Part shown: positions 23,601 through 35,324 of the stretch, piece after piece
Numbering within the stretch: position 1 is the stretch's first letter
Layout of the letters: the number at the start of each line of letters is the position of its first letter
DNA from: Cordilura impudica
Lineage: Eukaryota; Arthropoda; Insecta; Diptera; Scathophagidae
Assembly: GCA_963682025.1 (NCBI GenBank)
Contig: OY821518.1
Coordinates: 128,662,543-128,726,542, forward strand
Direction: 5' to 3'
DNA: 64,000 nt
Position numbers and translations under genes: made by a program
Notes under the pieces: generated by a model
Told to the model about the DNA's origin: nothing
Seen by the model: the letters and a program-made list of their open reading frames with translations, nothing else
Database searches by the model: none

Positions 23601-23689
23601 TGTACTAAAGTTCTTACACCTTTTGGTCATTGGTTAAAAGAGTAAAGGACAATGCTTACTCTTCCATTCCAACTCTTATAAAGGTTGAC

Positions 23690-24697
23690 CTACATTCACT
23701 GACCCGGTTCTTTCTTTCTAGAAAGCAATCCATTACTGCCCGAAGTTGAAAGAGCACCATAAGATAAGAAATTCCTTCGAGCTCATCCTGTAAAGCTCAA
23801 TGTAAATAAGTCACCTGGACCGGATGGCATATCAGCACTGGTACTGAAAGAATGTTCCTCGATAATATTGCAACCATTGGCAAATCTTATTAGCGCTTCG
23901 TAGCGTGTGGGTACTTTTCCCTCGTTTTGGAAGATTACCGATGTTCAGCCAACGCCAAGAACGATTGTAGCTAACAATCCTGAAACTTACCGCCCATTGC
24001 AATTTGCTCTGTGCTTTCAAAGGTAATGGAGAGCATGGTGAATTATCATCTTGTTAACTATCTAGGGGCCTACTTATCGCTTAACAACAGACAGTATGAT
24101 TTTTGTAGAAGTCGTTCTACGGATGACGTGCTGGCGCTTCTTTCGCAACGTTTAACTCAGTTCATTCACCGATTCTGTGAAACTAAGGTTGCTGCTATGT
24201 ATATTTCCGAGCATTAGATCGGGTGTGGCATAGCGCACTCTTGCAAAAACTGTTTGCTTTTTTTGGTCTTGGTAATGATTTCTTTCGATTTATATCGGGA
24301 TTTCTCAGAGATTGCACTATATGTGTTGCTCCACTATTCTTTATTTTTCATAATGACCTTCTTTGTCAAACTTTCAATCCTATCTGCTATTTTGCAGATG
24401 ACATCAATATTTGTCATTCATATTCGTTCGATCAATGGCCAAGAATTGGGGAGATTGTGGTCATGACGCAATATATGAATGAGTCATTCAATTAAGGCAT
24501 TTTTAATGCTCATCACACGTAATGTTGTTAATTGACCCATAGACGGTCCATGGCCTGGGTTTCCTAAATTGGTGTAAGAATTAATTCACCTCATCTGATC
24601 TCCTTAATACTTATACCTTCAATATCCGATCAAAAATGGAATACAACTCCCATATATGGTCAGGTGCTTCACTAACCGTGTGCAAAGGAGAGCGACG
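23690..24697 (+). pseudogene. Family B LINE, part 1 (before the Transib element)
   Basis: Shows VNKSPGPDGISALVLKECSS (23800), TFPSFWKITDVQPTPR (23905), ANNPETYRPL (23970), LSLNNRQYDFCRSRSTDDVL (24075), VWHSALLQKLFAFFGLGNDF (24222), FISGFLRDCTICV, PLFFIFHNDLL, CYFADDINICHSYSF (24390; catalytic Asp pair intact) and RSKMEYNSHIWSGAS (24630). It matches the copy at 6010-7305 and has many frame breaks. The coding stretch is cut at 24697 by a Transib element and continues at 28029. Confidence 0.8.
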
Positions 24698-25269
24698 CAC
24701 CGTGGACCATATTTTGAGAAGGCGGCCAAAAATCATTTTTTTTCGCCACCGATTTTAAAGTTATGTGATTCATTTGAAAGTAAATACTAGTAAACCTCGG
24801 GACCCGAAAAATTGCGACTCTATCTCAACTATATCACAGCGAACAGGGTCTTCGAAAATGGGCTTTCTCAGTATTTTGCTAAAATTAAAAATTTTTTTGT
24901 AAATTTTTATATTTGAATGACTGTAACTTTTTTGATTTAGAAGATTTTGAAGTGAGATAAACTTTGTATAATTTTGTGGTTTCCATACTATTAATGTTAA
25001 AAACGTAATATCACTGGGTCATTCCAAAATTTAAAAAAAAAAATTTTTTTAAAAAGGTCCAAATTTCTCGAAAATCTCCTACTTAATAGAGCATAACTCC
25101 TGCCAGTCAAAAGCAGTCAGAAAAAATCTTGCACACTTCTATAGTCCGAACCCTCCCCTATACCTCCATACCCCATTATGCATCCGCCTGTTTCCGCCCG
25201 TGTGCACCAGAACAATTTTTCTGACCCAAGGTTAGATATTTTCTGCAAAATTTATGAAAATTTATATGT

Positions 25270-25410
25270 GGTTAGGATATATTAAGTTTGAGGTGATGTT
25301 TGTAACTGCCAAAAATATTGGACCTTTATCCATCTTTTATTATACGGATCGAATCAAAAACACTTTCTGAGTCGATTAAACGATGTCCGTCCGTCCGTCT
25401 GATTGTTATG
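25270..25410 (-). repeat. GTCY repeat family, terminal fragment in reverse
   Basis: Matches 28560-28710: TTTGTAACTGCCAAAAATAT, ATTATACGGATCGAATC, then GTCCGTCCGTCCGTCTG. It lies inside the Transib element's 5' half. Confidence 0.8.
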
Positions 25411-25627
25411 AATACAAAAGTTGGTCGTACCGGTGCACCGCGGTGTATTTTTTTGCGTGTGGGTAGAGTTGTCAGGAGTTGTTACATACTTATAAAAAAG
25501 GGTTGAGATATAATGCGCTTAATTGTTACAGGTACATTTACATAGGTATCTTTCAAAAACATTAATAGTCTGAATTAGAGTTTTATAGTTTAAATACCTG
25601 ACAAAATGGGAAACAATTTAAATAACA

Positions 25628-25959
25628 GGTAAATGGTAAAAAAAACTATTGCGACATAGCCCTTTAAGATATGAGCAGGTATGCTTCACCTTTTAAAAGG
25701 GGTTAGGGTGTGGGATTTTTATGCTTCTAAAAGTGGTAATAAAAGATAAAAATTTGTAAATGGTAAAAAAAAAAACTATTGCGACATAGCCCTTTAAGAT
25801 ATGAGCAGGTATGCTTCACCTTTTAAAAGGGGTTAGGGTGTGGGTTTTTTTGCTTCTAAAAGTGGTAATAAAAGATAAAAATTTGTAAATGGTAAAAAAA
25901 AACTATTGCGACATAGCCCTTTAAGATATCAGCAGGTATGCTTCACTTTTTAAAAGGGG
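25628..25959. repeat. Tandem repeat, about 127-130 bp x 2.6
   Basis: The anchor ACTATTGCGACATAGCCCTT occurs three times (near 25646, 25776, 25903). Each is followed by TTTAAAAGGGGTT, the first two by GGGTGTGGG. It abuts the first recognisable transposase codon at 25960, so it may have replaced the N-terminal coding part. Confidence 0.9.
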
Positions 25960-27354
25960 TTCTGGAATTTTTCCAGAGTATCGAGATTTAGTTTCTGCCA
26001 AAAAAGAATGCTTACCTTTACAATCTGCTATTAGTGTCACTTCAAAATCAGCAGAAATAAAATTGCAAGATCTCCTTGAACATACTGCAGAACGATTGCT
26101 AAATACGCTTGATACTGATAATTTAAAAAAAATTGGTAATGGCAGCATTACTTCAATTTCTAAATGGGGATGTGATGGATCCTCTGTTCAGAAACAATAC
26201 AAGCAATTTAATGCCAAAAATTCATCAGATGCTAATTTATTTATGGTATCTTTCGTTCCATTGCGCTTAACAAAAAGGTATAGCGTCTTAGAGCCGTCAA
26301 CTAGTAGAGCAACATAAATTGATATATGGAAAAATGAAATTCCTTCTTCAACAAAGTATTGCAGACCACAAAAATTTGCATTCAAAAAGGAAACCAAAGA
26401 TGTCATAACTGAAGAAGTTCAAAAAATAAAAGATCAAATTAAGGAACTTCAACCAGTAATATTTAAATTTGATGACCAAGACATTGAAGTACATTTGAAA
26501 ATGTGTCTAACAACGATTGATGGAAAGTTGCACAAGCTTTAACTGGAACAGAGTCAACGTCAAGCTGCATTATGTGCCAAAAGACATCAAGTCAATTAAG
26601 CCAACCCCCACCAGAAAACGATAGTTTTAAGGAAGCCTACGAATTTGGAATGTCCCCCCTTCATGCTAGAATATGTTTCATGGAGCATATTCTTAAATTG
26701 GGTTATGATTTGGAATTTGGTCCGTTAGGCGAAACAGTGAGAAAAAACAAAGAAAATGAAGAAAAAAGAAAGCAAAAAAAAACAAATTCAACGTAGTCGA
26801 CCAACCAAAACAAGGGGAAGGAAACACAATGATGGAAATACTGCAAGGAGATTTTTTTCCGATCCGGAAACTGCAGCATCTATCACAGGTGTAGATCATG
26901 AATTAATAAGACGATTCAAAATCGTATTACAAGTTCTAGCATGCAGCAGAAAGATAAATGCAAAAAAATTTGGAGAGTACGCCAATAAAACAGCTACACT
27001 TTATAATGAAAAATACTCTTGGAGATATATGCCATCCACAGTTCATAAAATTTTGTACCATGTGGAACAAATAATTTAAACAATATGCTACCAATAGGAG
27101 ATCTATCTGAAGAAGCGCAAGAAAAAAGGAACAAAGACTATAGATTTTTTCGCGAGCACAACGCAAGGAAAATGTCCAGATGTTGTAATAATGAAGACCT
27201 TATCACTATTTTGTTGTGCACTTCAGATCCATATATGTCCAACATTCGTCAAAAATGGAAAACTACCTCTTTTGAATTAGACGAAGAAGCTTAACAACTT
27301 CTAGAAAATGAAAATCAAGGCTATTTAGAAGAAATTATTACTAAAATTTTTTGA
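25960..27354 (+). pseudogene. Transib transposase (RAG1-core-like), frameshifted
   Basis: About 430 residues are readable in shifting frames. First catalytic Asp: ISKWGCDGSSVQKQYKQF (26150). Second: LKMCLTTIDGK (26500), followed after a one-base deletion by ALTGTESTSSCIMC. That CxxC, and HKILYH at 27040, match the zinc ligands of RAG1 (CTLC; HKTLAH). The third residue, Glu, lies in LPIGDLSEEAQEKRNKDYRF (27088). So all three catalytic residues and the C2H2 site survive. Breaks: TAA at 26315-26317, a shift near 26535, another in an A-run near 26770, TAA at 27077-27079 with a shift, and TAA at 27292. The N-terminal 200 or more residues are missing. Confidence 0.9.
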
Positions 27355-28023
27355 TTTAAAGTACTTTTTCATTACACTAACAATAAGTTACACTTTTTTT
27401 TATATAGTTAAAAAATTTTCTTGATTTAAAAATTTATATATTTTGTAAATTTACAATAAAAATTGTTATATTTCATAAATTTACCATAAAAATTGATATA
27501 GAAATACTTAAAAAGACAACAAAAAAAAAATTTAACTAAAGCAAAAACATACGAGTTTTTCATTGAAATTTCTCTATCTTGAACCAATATAAGGTAACTT
27601 TTACGTTCGCTGCTTAATAAATTATATTTTAACTCGGGATCTTTCAAAAAAAAAAAAAAACAACCTTTGGCCCTTGTGCACATTAGGACTAAAAAGTTTA
27701 CGGGGGCCAAAGTTTGAAATTTTCTAGAAAAATTAACTTTAAAAATTGTTAAAAAGTATTAGTTGTAAAATTAACTGAAAAATAAGACATTAAAAAAACC
27801 TTTTTTTACCTTTTAACACTTCACTTTTGTACTAAAATTCAACCACAAATGAAAATGTGTTTTAAACCCTCTGTAACTTTTTTTATTTTCGGTCGAGAAT
27901 TACGTTTTATAGCAAAACTTAAAGGCTAAAGTCTCACCTACCAAACAAAACCGCATATCAAAATTCCAATCCAATCAAAAGTTATAGATTTTTGACCGCC
28001 TTCTCGTCAAATGGTCCACTGTG

Positions 28024-28290
28024 CGACGGTGCTTATCAATGACGGTAGAGTAATCAACTCTATTGACATATTGGAGCATCCTCGGAATGTCGGTTGTGTT
28101 ACACTGTATTACATATAACGCAACGGGAAGTGTTTTGCAGAAATAAGTGAATTCATAGTTATAGCCTGGTTCCCGGTCATCTAAAAGATCTAATGCATTT
28201 TCAGTCTATTGTCCAGTGCAGTCTATGTACATATTTTCCAGATAATAATATAGTGCACCCCATTAATAGGGGACATCCTCTGAGTGTTGA
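28024..28290 (+). pseudogene. Family B LINE, part 2 (after the Transib element)
   Basis: Right after the target duplication the sequence reads LINDGRVINSIDILEHPRNV and GCVTLYYI, then NGKCFAEISEFI. This is collinear with 6955-7060 of the first family B copy. It ends with GGGGACATCCTCTGAGTGTT (28267), the same terminus as at 7285-7305. Confidence 0.8.
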
Positions 28291-28534
28291 TGTATATATA
28301 ACAGCAAGTGGAACATGAATATTTAGATTACCCTGTATTGTAGCTGTAAAAATTATATCAAAAACGCCATGTTGGGCATTGATAGATGAAAATTTTGTCC
28401 ATCCTATATGCAAGTACTCGAAACAGATAACAGATCTTTTAAAAACTAAGTAAAAAGGTAACAAATAAATAAATAGTCAAAAATCTACTTCCATATTTAA
28501 TTTTCTATTTCTGAGCTGACCCTTTCGTTTGCAA

Positions 28535-29070
28535 TTTTTATACCCTATACCACTATGTGGTTTGGGTATAATGACTTTGTGCTGCTGTTTGTAACAACCA
28601 AAAATATTTGACCTAGACCCATCTTTAATTATACCGATCGAATCGGAATCACTTTCTGAGTTGATTTAACAATGTCCGTCCGTCCGTCCGTCCGTCCGTC
28701 TGTGTGTCCATGTAAAGCTTGTAATCAAACTGCAGGTCGCAAATATGAATATATTTTGACGAAATTTGGTATATGAGCTTTTATCGGCCATGGGATGAAC
28801 GCTATTGAAATTGGTGAGAATCGGTCCATGTTCAGACCTAGCCCCCATACAAATTACCCATATGAAATCGACATAAATTGCCATAAGATCCAAATTGTCA
28901 TATAGATCTTACTCAAATTGCAGCCGAAAAAATTAATAAAAATGCCACTCAAATTAGGTTTATGCTTATTTTCTATATGCAGTTAGTTGGGCCTGAGAGA
29001 TAGGATCTCTAAGCGCATGGTATAGGGTATCGTATAGTCGGTCTATACCGGCTATAATTTTTTACTTGTT
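28535..29070 (-). repeat. GTCY repeat family, copy with an internal deletion
   Basis: Runs from TTTTTATACCCTATACCACT to the hairpin GTCGGTCTATACCGGC and TTTTTTACTTGT, and contains five GTCC/GTCY units near 28676. The middle third, present at 49430-49690, is missing. The long open frames inside it are chance. Confidence 0.9.
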
Positions 29071-29074
29071 TTAT

Positions 29075-30025
29075 TTTTTTTAAACAAACTCCTACATACA
29101 TATACATACATGTAAGTCTATAGACCTTTGTGTGTGGTTGTATTCGTCGCGTACCTTTTATAAATTTTTTATTTTGACTAACATTGCACTTTTCTTTTGC
29201 CATTAGACTACAGGTCACTCTCTCGACTCCATTCCTCCACCCACTTTCATCATCACTATCCGCATCAGGCAGTGTTTATTTGTGCTCGCACAAACGTACA
29301 TATCAACATACAAGTATGAGTACATATTTATGTGTGACTTTCATTAGTTCAGACATTTATCGATTAGTTTTTATGTATCCTCAATGAACAATATTTCCTT
29401 GTTTCTTTCGTTTTCCTTTGGAGTGGTAACGAGAAGTAAGATGTAGAATTCCACTTGTTTCATTTCTATTTTGGCTGCTTATTTCTTCTTCTTCATATAT
29501 ATTTAGTTATATATTTTAGTTTTCCTGAAAAAGACTTTAATCTTTAACTTGACCACATCTTATAATGTACGTGGGATAGTTTATAATTAACAATGTATAA
29601 AAATATAGAATTTCAACCAAGGACTTTAATTCCTCCTAATGATGAATAATCAAGAACTCTTTAATTTAATCCAAATTTCAATTTATTCTTAATCTCACTG
29701 TTAATCTCAGTAAAAACACTCATATAGAGATTTTCAATTATTTGAAGATTTACAGACAACTTGGCATTTAAACAGCCAAGAAATTATGCCTGATTTTCAC
29801 TATGTCATTTTCAATGTAAATTGCAGTCAATTATTGTCAGCTGTATGAAAACGGGTTGTAATGTCTTGTCATTTGCTACCCCTTGCAACATTTGACATCT
29901 AAAATGAAATTGCCAATGTATTGGTAGTTTGTTTTTGTTTGACAGCCGGAATTTTTCGTTAGTTTATAGGAGTAATGCAAACGTAATTAATAGAAAGCTA
30001 CGAGATGTTAGTTAAGGCAGTTGTT
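29075..30025. other. No recognisable gene
   Basis: AT-rich with CATACATA-type runs. No coding signal. Confidence 0.5.
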
Positions 30026-30026
30026 T

Positions 30027-30700
30027 GTTGTCAGTAAACTTTTCTGCTCCTAATGAATTGTTGAGCAGTAAAATATTCGAAATGCCAACAAGTTTTGCTA
30101 TATCCAAGATTACTGTTTGAGATTGTTCCGCTATCAACTGGCTTATTTAATTCCTCAAAAAGTTTATCAGTCAAACCTTTATTATAAATTTCTAGGAATA
30201 AATACCGCAACATTTTATATGGAACCTCTGAAAGATACAGTTGAAAACAGATGATGTTGGGAACTGTTTTTTAATAATTTAGTTGAGTGTCTTCAAAGAA
30301 TTTAATTTAAAAATCAACGGGAGGTTTGTCTTAACCTTTGCATTGCTTCAAAATCAAACGTAGTACTTTTTTCAGTCCATTCTCTATTATAGTCACTTCC
30401 AAAAAAGTGTGAAAATCATTCCCTGTTAACCAAATAATAAGTTGAAGAAGCTACGTAGTTCCTAATTTAGGTCAAACAATAGTAATATTTGCTTCAAAAT
30501 TATTCGTACCTAGTTGTAAATATCTTAAAGATTTCTTCAGTATCCACTGGGTTGATAAGTTTATTATCCATTCCAATACAATAAAAACCATATCGCAACT
30601 TTGATTTTTTCTCTTGGTTGTAAAAAAAATTAAAGCCACACATCAATAAGTTGTCAATGGATGTGAGTCTGGCTATGATAAAGGAATCTGCTTTTTATAA
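30027..30700 (-). pseudogene. Unidentified coding-like tract, probably decayed
   Basis: Three minus-strand stretches read like protein but are separated by shifts and stops. They are FIIARLTSIDNLLMCGFNFF continuing YNQEKKSKLRYGFYCIGMDN (30520-30690), YNREWTEKSTTFDFEAMQRL (about 30330-30390), and VPYKMLRYLFLEIYNKGLTD with KLFEELNKPVDSG (30100-30220). Codon use and amino-acid balance look genuine. I do not recognise the family. It could be a host pseudogene, separate exons of a gene on this strand, or a transposon protein. Confidence 0.3.
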
Positions 30701-30904
30701 CATGGGATTCGGAATTCAGAAATTGTAATCCCGTGCTCCAAAAAAGCTGTATCATTTATTGGAAGGTTTTCTTGTAAATCACAGTATTCCGAGCCTAAAC
30801 ATCCAGGTTGTGATATGCATTTAAATCATTTATTGTTCAAATCTTCAAATCAGTACCTTGTCATAAAGAGCATCAGCTAATAGTAAACACAATAAAAAAA
30901 ACTA

Positions 30905-32680
30905 GTCTTAGTTTAAAAAAACTCCTGGAATACACTATGAATTCTTAAAATGATTTGCTACAAAAACATAGCTTCTAACTTAAGGACAAAATATCATTAA
31001 TATGTATAATTTCAAATTCCAATCTTATTCTTTGTTTCGCTAATAGGGTCTATTTTCTCACACAGTTCCCAAACATTCAATAAAAGCCTTATTCAATACG
31101 TCTTACATTCAAACTTAGCAAATTACAAATGCATATTAATCGTAGCTTTTTTTCTATGAACACTTACCAATCAACCCTCGCTCATACTATGTAGAACAAC
31201 TGTGCAACGGTAAATTAAAGACAAAACATAAAGTTGGAAGAAAATAATGAAACTTATTTTTACGAGTATAATTGTGTTTTTATTAGTGTGCATGTGTGTG
31301 GTCCGTCTGTTTGTCGGTCGGTCTGTCCGTTTGGTTTGTTGTTATTATGTTCATGACGACATGTTGTCTGCAACGAGACACATATCTCAAAAAAAAAAAA
31401 AAACAAAAACAAAACAAATACTGACTGTTGCTGCTAACACTCACTATTCCCGACTGATGCTGCCGGTGATGTTACTCAATGTTGTCGGTGGCATTGAACT
31501 ATTTAGCGAAATTACTGTTATTCGTGTTAACGGCACAATAGGTCTTTGACGTACTTTTTTTTGCTCTCTTTCCAGTAAATTGTTGTATTAAATAAAGTTG
31601 ATTTAGTTTAGTTTTTTTTATACTTTAAAAATTGGGTTAATCTTAAAGTTGATGCTTCAAGAGTTACTCGTATTCTCACAACAACTTTATACTATAGAAA
31701 CTTATAAACTAAACTTATATAATTTAGCATATGAAATGTATATTCTTAAGGAGCAAACTGTTGCTAATTTCCAGTGTAGATTCAATTTAATCCTTTATAC
31801 GGTACAGTTATGAGTATTTATAAAAACTAATTATTTTTTTTAAGGATGCTCTCATAATGGAAAAAATATTGCTAAATTTTATTTGACTATGCATATATAC
31901 AATCAATTCAAGTTAAAATCGGTCACCATGGTAAAATTTTTTTTTTCTCTATAAATCTGATCTATATAACATTTTGTAATAAACAAATACTTTTCTAGAT
32001 GTGAATATTTTAAATTTTTATACCAAATAATAGCGTAAAAACTATCAATAGACAAAAAGCTGTGCACAAGCCAAACTTGGATAGATGGCAATCAAGCTTG
32101 CGTAATTTTTGTAGCCATCTTTCCTCAGTATTTTCAAAATATCTAGAGGAAACTCGGAATAGTTCGTTGTACAGACAAAAAAAAAACAATTTAAATGAAG
32201 ATGTCTAGATCAGGTAGACACCTGACGTATAGATGGCAGCACTAGTTTGAAAAAAAAATCATTAATAAAATATACATATGTTATCAGTTTCAAGGCGCCA
32301 TGTTGCTTAGTATTATTTTTCCAATAAAGAAAGAATTGGCCACCGTTATGAAATTCAATACTTCATTTGAAAGGCCTCCTCAGTCCAGCCAATATTAAAG
32401 GCCAGCTAGATTCCACTCTGCGGGTATCTGCTTTCGTTTACAACGATATAGATTATCTATAGATGTTTCTTTAGCTTTCTTCAATTCATTACAATAGTTA
32501 TTCCAAATCTAATTATAAAGAAAAGTACGGCATGGTTATAAAAAAATCGTTGGGTTATTTTGACAAAAATATTTAAAAATTAAATTCATTCATTAATTAA
32601 ATACTTTATTAAATATTTTGCGTAATAAAAAAGGTTTAGCCAACTAACAATCAAACTAATCAATTCGATTTTTGTGAGTA
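30905..32680. other. No recognisable gene
   Basis: AT-rich. A 100-codon frame at 31247-31549 begins with a hydrophobic run but is low-complexity (GTCGGTCGGT and A-runs) and unsupported. Confidence 0.45.
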
Positions 32681-32689
32681 CTACACGCT

Positions 32690-33890
32690 GTAAATATCTC
32701 TTTCTTATCGTTTTAATACAGGATATCTGCAAAAGAAATGCTAATGGGTTTCTATTTCTTTCATATTACACATGAAGCATAATCTGCTGTCACCTTCCCT
32801 ATAACTGGTACCATTCAACCAAAATAAATCTCCTCTAATTTTCATTTGAGTGATTCAGGAATCTATAGAACCGTTGTTGACTGTCCTGAGCTTTAACCAA
32901 GTATTCTTGCCCTTGTTTTGTTTTCATTGCTTCGATTAGATTCACACATACATTGTTCCACTCAATTCTATTTTGTTCTAAATCTGCAATATCAACGTTA
33001 TATTCCAACATTCAATTTTTCAAATCCATATACAAGTAAATATTTCTCTCTCTTATTTTCATAGATAGTTTAAGGGGTAGTCTGACATTACCGTACTCAA
33101 AAGTAGTTATAGATAAATATGATAAATGTAGACTATAAGTATGAAAATGGCGCTCTTCTTGGCCAGTTTCCAACATTTATACATAACTGGGTGGTTATCT
33201 CCAAGTCTCAATACCCTTTTTATGAAAAACCGCTGTAACTTATCCACTTCAACGAACCATGAATATCCCCATACTTGAGCTCCGTAAGATTTTATAGCTA
33301 TGCAAACCGCTAAAAATATTTTCCATTTAGCCTTTAAAGCTATTTCACTTTTGCCGATAAAATGTTTCCAAGTGGCATTTAAATAGTTTTTTCCTGCATT
33401 GTTCTTCGCTGCGACATGTTTAGAGATCGTCATTTTCGGGGTCAGTATGACTCCCAACTACTTATACTCTGATACCATTCTAACTTCGGCACCATTAAAC
33501 TCCCACTTTTCATTTGCAGCAACTCTGCCTCCTTTTCTAAAAATAATTATATCGGATTTGGCTAGATTTACTTCCATACCCCTTAAAGTACGGTATTTCT
33601 CTAAATTAGCAATCATTTTCTGCAAAATCATGATATTTTCCGCTAATACGACAATGTCATCAGCGTACATAAGAACTCTTATATTCATATCATCTATAAA
33701 CCACCCAAATTCTAGACTATCGTGCATATCATTCAGATGTAAGGCAAGTAGCAAGTGAGTGAGTTTCAATATAATAGGATTGCCCAGGTCGTGTCCAGAC
33801 AGCCGTTTTTGTGTTCTGATAAATGTTTTCAATAAACTTAACCAGTTCTGATGACAATCCAATTTGTTATAACTTATATATTAATATAAA
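32690..33890 (-). pseudogene. Family C-type LINE, RT palm to C-terminal zinc motif
   Basis: From the right: HLNDMHDSLE (33740), RVLMYADDIVVLAENIMILQ (33680; the RT active site YADD is intact), GMEVNLAKSDIIIFRKGGRV, SEYK then TAG then LGVILTPKMTISKHV (the stop replaces the usual Tyr of EYKYLGV), NATWKHFIGKSEIALKAKW, and SYGAQVWGYSW. Further on come DSQQRFYRFLNHSNEN with a stop, and, frameshifted, LCFMCNMKEIETH ... HFFC, a CxxC...HxxxC knuckle usual at the C-terminus of this type. The first in-frame stop is at about 33458; upstream RT motifs are missing. The style matches the family C pieces at 19.1-23.6 kb. Confidence 0.8.
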
Positions 33891-33896
33891 ATATTA

Positions 33897-34400
33897 GGTG
33901 GCAGAGTTTCAAAACAGTGGACTGAAATAGGAGAATCGTGTCCAAAGAAGGCGAAAACAGTTCCATCTGAAGGCATGGTTATGGCGTCTGTTTTTTGGGA
34001 AAAGCGTTGAAAATTTTTTATTGATTATCTTCAAAATAGAAAAACAACCAATGGCAAGTATTATGCTAACTTACAGAAAAATTAAGAAAAAAAGGTCGCT
34101 TTTTCCGGAAAAGAAAGTGTTGTTTCATCCAGAGAATGCATCAGTTCACACATTCACTATAGCTATGACCAAAATCCATGGATCTAAGTCCGAATTGCTT
34201 CATCATGCACCTTATTCGCTAGATTTAGCTCTCTCGGATTATTTTCTATTTCCGAAGTAGAAAAACGTACTCGGTGTTAAAAGATTTGCCAACAATAGAG
34301 GCGTGGATGTCTATTTTAAGGAGCTGAATAATTCTTACTATAAACAGGGTGTCGGAGCTATTGAATATCGCTATTGATTATGCTATAAGTTTGTTGAATT
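33897..34400 (+). pseudogene. mariner (Mos1-type) transposase, C-terminal half
   Basis: Reads RVSKQWTEIGESCPKKAKTV, MVMASVFWEKR, FIDYLQNRKTTNGKYY, then KKVLFHPENASVHTFTIAMT and HHAPYSLDLALSDYFLFPK, ending NNSYYKQGVGAIEYRY. This is the second half of a DD34D mariner transposase. The third Asp (LSD) is kept; the second (normally FHQDNA) is Glu. Stops follow EKR and PK. No TIR was identified, so this is a fragment. Confidence 0.85.
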
Positions 34401-34429
34401 TTCTTTGTTAAGTCGGGTTGTTCTGGGAT

Positions 34430-34950
34430 CAACTTCGTAGTAATTTAGTTAGAAAACCAATTATTGAACATATCAAATAGGGAAAAACTGTAAGTGATAT
34501 GTCGTCAGAAGCCACTCAACTGAACACGATATTATAAGATGCTTCAAAACCATTAAATAGTTTAGCGGAAGAACGGTGAAGTAGAATAATATTTTATTTT
34601 AAGGAAAGCGACAGCAAGTCCCTTTTTAAGTGCATTTGAACCTGTTTCTGTAGTTGATACTGACTTAAGTAAGAAAGTAAACTCATCTGCGTGTCACAAA
34701 GCAGGTCAAAACACAAAGCTTATGTTCAACGTCCTCACGCCAAGGAAACACCAGTCCAAAGCCCTGACATATATCCTATGTACAATTTGTGGGATTATAG
34801 CAACAAAAAATTTGTGGAACACATAGCTTCCAGCAAAGCTGTTTAAAAAAAAATAATCTATAAAAAAATGGTAAAAATACCCTCTGGATATTGGCAAAAA
34901 ATTGTCGAATCTATCCTCAAGAGACTGCATATAAAATATAAATAAATCTT
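34430..34950 (+). pseudogene. Tc1-type transposase remnant with internal deletion
   Basis: The N-terminal part reads RKPIIEHIK.GKTVSDMSSE (34450-34510), like the paired-type DNA-binding start of Tc1 enzymes. It is followed closely by the C-terminal part VQSPDIYPMYNLWDYSNKKF (34750-34810) and GYWQKIVESILKRLH. The usual DLNPIE is DIYPMY, so the catalytic Glu is lost, and the middle with both Asp is deleted. A downstream GGTTCAAACC box at 34991 is not part of a foldable tRNA. Confidence 0.65.
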
Positions 34951-35324
34951 TTTTTTAAATTATGGTATGAGTGTATGTTAGATAGACGCAGGTTCAAACC
35001 TCACGGCCGCCCTAAGTAGAAAAATTTCATATAGAAATAATCTTATGAACTATAGCATAACAGTTATTGCAATGTTTAATACCTATATAATCACTGATGA
35101 AGGCTCAATGCCAGGAAACTTTCTGATTAAGAATATTTATAAAAGATATGCTTTTATCGTCTCTACCACGTACCATTAAAAAAAATAATAATCAGTATAC
35201 ATAAAACCAAGTCAGTTTAAGTACACCATTTCTAACCCAAGAATGGCTGGATCGATTTGAATGATTTCTGATTTGTTGTATTTGCCTCCGCCCCGAATTG
35301 CAGCATTACTATTAAAATATCTTG

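Larger units (their letters stand above)
24698..28023 (+). mobile_element. Transib element, 3326 bp, with CGACG target duplication
   Basis: The left end reads CACCGTGGACCATATTTTGA; the right end, reverse-complemented, reads CACAGTGGACCATTTGACGA. Both continue with GAGAAGGCGG(C/T)CAAAAATC. Perfect 5-bp duplications CGACG lie at 24693-24697 and 28024-28028. A CACAGTG-type terminal heptamer, like that of V(D)J recombination signals, and a GC-rich 5-bp duplication are hallmarks of the Transib superfamily. The element carries a broken RAG1-like transposase, an internal tandem repeat and a GTCY fragment. Confidence 0.95.

Noticed and set aside
28666..28893. Open frame with (HRRTDGRTDG) in the GTCY repeat, also at 49164-49412
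   Set aside because: It is the GTCC microsatellite read on the other strand; other copies of the repeat do not keep the frame.
31247..31549. 100-codon frame with a signal-peptide-like start
   Set aside because: The rest is GTCGGTCGGT and poly-A low complexity with no family signal.
34985..35010. tRNA-like B box GGTTCAAACC
   Set aside because: No A box at the right distance and no cloverleaf can be drawn; it lies at the end of a Tc1-type remnant.
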